A DNA stretch of 64,000 nt. Source: Trichoplax adhaerens (taxonomy: Eukaryota; Placozoa; Uniplacotomia; Trichoplacea; Trichoplacidae). The position numbers were made by a program, and so were the translations under genes. The DNA is taken from positions 1,269,310 to 1,333,309 of the forward strand of contig NW_002060958.1 of assembly GCF_000150275.1 (NCBI RefSeq), written 5' to 3'. Positions within the stretch are counted from its first letter, which is position 1; every line of letters begins with the position of its first letter. This document shows, piece after piece, positions 61,201 through 64,000 of the stretch. The notes under the pieces are model-generated. The model did no database searches and had not been told where the DNA came from. It saw only the letters and a list, made by a program, of their open reading frames with translations.

Positions 61201-63278
61201 TTTTATGGCTAGAAAAGCTATTTAAATGATTGATTTTGAATATTAAATTAGACTTGCATTTTCTAGAATAAAGATATAGTTAGAAGATTCTGAAAGTGCA
61301 TTTCTCAGTTATTATTACTTAGCTACGGTAATCTAATTAGTTTAGATTAGGCAAGTTTAGTTAAGTAACACTGCTATTATTAAGGATTAGATTCTGCATT
61401 AGGCTTATAAGAACATACATATAAACAAATGTATGTTTATACTTTTATTACATGAGATGAAATAAAGTATCGTATTATGACCTGTTATTTTCAGTGCGGA
61501 TTATTAGTATGGTATAGTATTAAGAAAGACATAGAAATTACTCTATTTTCTGTATTAATATAGCCGATGATAAAGTTGACGGTTATAATAAAATAAGTAA
61601 TTTCACTATATAGTGGAGAAAAATGTATGGAAAATCGAGAATTTGATGGTTATTCACCTATGAAACGCCTTATTGAGAAATTACCAACGGTAGCTGAAGT
61701 AAGTAATATACTTATGACGATGAAATCGATATTAACATACAAGAATAAAACATGCATCTGATTATTATTATTTAGGATGCGCTAAATAAGAGTGTTAAAT
61801 TCACTACCAGAGCTAGAGATGATTGGAAACAAGTATAGTTTCTATTTTATATAGATTGAACTAAAATGAACAATTGAACATGAAAAGTTACCCGCGTTTC
61901 GATATACTAAATTATATATTAATTTATTGACTTTGCGATAGGTGGTATTCGATTTCCGCTATCTAGAAGTAGATCCTTTTGATACACAATTTAAGGAAGC
62001 AGAAGAAAAGTATCTAGCTGTAGAGGTAAATATCCAAAATTTTGTAGCAGCATTTAATTGGTAATGGCGTGATACAAGGCGTATGCAGGCTTACCAGAGA
62101 TGGAATGATTATAAACCCGTCATTAGGTGTTTTTATTTAATTTAGTTATACAATATTTAGTTTAAATAAACGAAGGCTAGCATATAATTTATCTGAGATA
62201 TTTTATTGATAATAAAATAAAATTTAGACAATGCAGCAATATCAACGTAAGAATCTAATGATGCATCCAGTTGTGACAGCCTATCGACATTTTAAGTGGT
62301 ACGATATTGGAATAACAATCATTCAGTCGCTAGATAGTACACTACTGAAAATATTTTTAAGTTTAATCCTATTCTTTGCAGTAAAATTTTACATTTGCAT
62401 AACTGTCATTGTCGCTATAGAACTTACTTTAGGTTAATCTTATTTCTATTTCTCGTTATTATCTAGGAACGCCTGCATGAAACATCTATATTATGCCGGA
62501 TTACTATTTAGGCTTATTTTTCTAGCCGGAATAGTTATTCCGATCAGCATGAACAACCATGGCTATATTATATTTAGAACAACGTACGATAAAGGTGTCA
62601 CGCGATTAAACTTAACTCCAAGTCAATTAAATTATTACGTAAGATTTGTAGAGATACTCGTAATAGTTGATATCAACAATATACATAACTTATATCAGAG
62701 ATTATCAGGCGTTACTGGTTATTTCTTATAAATGACATTGTAAAGTATGGTAGTTCATAAGTGTCTATAAAACACATCAGAGAAAGTTAACATAAGACAG
62801 TATCATGTATTTATAAAATTTCAGATTAGTCCGTCGATGAGCTCTCGAAATTATATTATTTTTGGCGCTGTTTGCATTGCTGTTATGGCTCATCTGATAC
62901 AAATTATAATCTGTGTAAGTATTTTAAAGCATGCAAATATGTTTTAGCATGTAATCTTGCAAACCATGATTTTAACATAGAATTTATGTGGAAGGTTAAG
63001 CACAAAACAAGAAGGAAATTTAAGCGATTGTTAAATTTTGAGCTATATATAAGAAATCAAGATTGAATTATTATATTTATTCTTAAGACATTATTCTATT
63101 TTAGCCTAAGGTATTTTTGAAATCAATAGCTGAAGTTATATGGCAACTATTATTTGAAGGGGCTGCTTTATTCTACTGCCTTCCGTTTGGTACTACTGTG
63201 TATCCGGAAAAAGTACAAATAGGAGCATTAACCGTTTTACTAATGATGCTTACATTTCTGAGCAGCTTAAGAAGGTTT
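55270..63278 (+). CDS. TRPA: TRPA-type ankyrin-repeat cation channel, 5' part (20 exons, partial)
   Basis: TRPA channels are tetrameric cation channels of the plasma membrane that sense chemicals or temperature. Exons: 55270-55599, 56541-56703, 56868-57046, 57231-57356, 57493-57601, 57796-57887, 58026-58073, 58871-59044, 59169-59363, 59434-59517, 59820-60064, 60353-60464, 60580-60749, 61614-61698, 61776-61832, 61942-62025, 62228-62432, 62526-62638, 62825-62914, 63105-63278. All are GT-AG and in frame, 945 codons. Residues 1-110 are polar and lysine-rich. About 15-16 ankyrin repeats follow (about 130-690), with NTPLHLACSYGYPDLAKLLL the most canonical. Then comes the TRPA linker (YSPMKRLIEKLPTVAE, HPVVTAYRHFKWYDIG). 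S1 is near 770-800, S2 in the exon at 62825, S3 and S4 in the exon at 63105 (FYCLPFG, VQIGALTVLL, SSLRRF). S5, pore and C-terminus lie in or past the gap. The exon 17/18 join (62432/62526) is the least certain. Confidence 0.93.
58074..58870. other. Large TRPA intron with a compositionally distinct core
   Basis: This 797-bp intron separates the two halves of an ankyrin repeat. Its middle (about 58140-58580) starts with a TA run and is richer in GC than other introns of the gene, which may mark an insertion. I found no matching copy elsewhere in the window. Confidence 0.35.
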
Positions 63279-63308
63279 GTTAGTCCACGAAGCTATAGTA
63301 TCGTATAT

Positions 63309-63415
63309 NNNNNNNNNNNNNNNNNNNNNNNNNNNNNNNNNNNNNNNNNNNNNNNNNNNNNNNNNNNNNNNNNNNNNNNNNNNNNNNNNNNNNNNNNNNN
63401 NNNNNNNNNNNNNNN
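63309..63415. other. Assembly gap (107 N)
   Basis: A run of N interrupts the TRPA gene just after the S4 exon. Its true length is unknown, so coordinates and reading frames across it are unreliable. Confidence 1.
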
Positions 63416-64000
63416 ATTGAATTCTTTCCTAAAAGTTTTATTTCATTATTGAAATGTATGCTTCTTAAAATTATTACTTTACAGCAGAGGTAACTAGATT
63501 TAGATCGATTTATATGCACTTCTACGGTCTAACATGATATTACGGCTTTAGATCAATATATTATCGTTGCAGTATTTCCAATCGGTAATTTATGAGTAAT
63601 AATGGACCTAAAAACCATTAATAACTAACAACTTTTGAATTTCAACTCAAATTGGGTTTATGAATATCATAAGTTTATTAGAATTTGTAGCAACAATCTA
63701 ATCACAACTATTTTAAAGATTAGCAAAATGGCAGAACTACTGCTTTTGCTAACCAAACTATCAACTTAAACGAGATTACTTACGAATCTAAGAGCAACTT
63801 ATTCCTAAATCTTCTTACTTTACAATAACTTCACTAAAGTTGAATTGCTGAAGCGCTACACTTATTTAATTGCTACGCAGAGCAGTTGGTGTTAGGTAGT
63901 ACCATAATACTAACTTATCACTATAAAGTATTCCAAATAAGACTTGTAATTAATCGCATATGATAAACCAATTATTCTATAGATTCTCGAATATTAATAA
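63416..64000. other. Sequence after the gap, probably still within the TRPA gene
   Basis: Directly after the gap one frame reads LNSFLKVLFHY and then stops. This resembles the end of the segment leading into S5 of TRP channels, but there is no clear donor. The rest shows no recognisable exon on either strand; the remaining TRPA exons should lie further right. Confidence 0.3.

Noticed and set aside
62467-62731. 84-codon frame read as one TRPA exon from 62477
   Set aside because: The acceptor before 62467 would put the upstream exon into a stop. Using the acceptor at 62525 and donor at 62639 keeps the frame into the S2 exon.

Overview
This is an AT-rich stretch of animal nuclear genome, with short GT-AG introns, one 107-base assembly gap and no prokaryotic signatures. 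Conserved protein families show through as many small exons. The gene set (CLASP, coatomer zeta, an Mnx homeobox gene, a TRPA-type channel), the mostly short introns and the low GC suggest an early-branching metazoan. A placozoan (Trichoplax/Hoilungia type) is my best guess; that is inference, not proof.

Layout. Positions 1-4594, minus strand: the 5' part of a CLASP microtubule-rescue gene (16 exons resolved by splicing in frame; it runs off the left edge). 4595-8504: a repeat-rich spacer with a ~160-bp tandem array (about 5450-6390) and an unusual cluster of GTAC-centred dyad repeats carrying two copies of a longer module (about 7410-8440). 8505-10553, plus strand: a complete 8-exon coatomer zeta gene (183 codons). 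10554-26424: a 16-kb gene-poor region with a solo-LTR-like element and one arm of a diverged dispersed repeat. 26425-35374, plus: a complete two-exon Mnx homeobox gene with an 8.1-kb intron. 35375-48173: another 13-kb gene-poor region holding the second LTR-like copy and the second arm of the diverged repeat. 48174-50980, plus: a divergent three-exon homeobox gene whose homeodomain is closed only by splicing an apparent GC-AG intron. 50981-55269: spacer with a GC-richer island. 55270-63278 and beyond, plus: a TRPA-type ankyrin channel with 20 exons resolved, running into the assembly gap at 63309-63415 before the pore.

CLASP and COPZ are divergently arranged housekeeping cell-biology genes (microtubules, Golgi/ER vesicles). 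The middle of the window is a pair of same-strand homeobox genes in about 37 kb of sparse sequence, the sort of layout expected of developmentally regulated loci. The most interesting items are the divergent homeobox gene (Trp48 replaced by Tyr, GC-AG intron inside the Arg52 codon), its linkage to Mnx, an overlapping upstream ORF at the TRPA start, and the GTAC dyad cluster upstream of COPZ.
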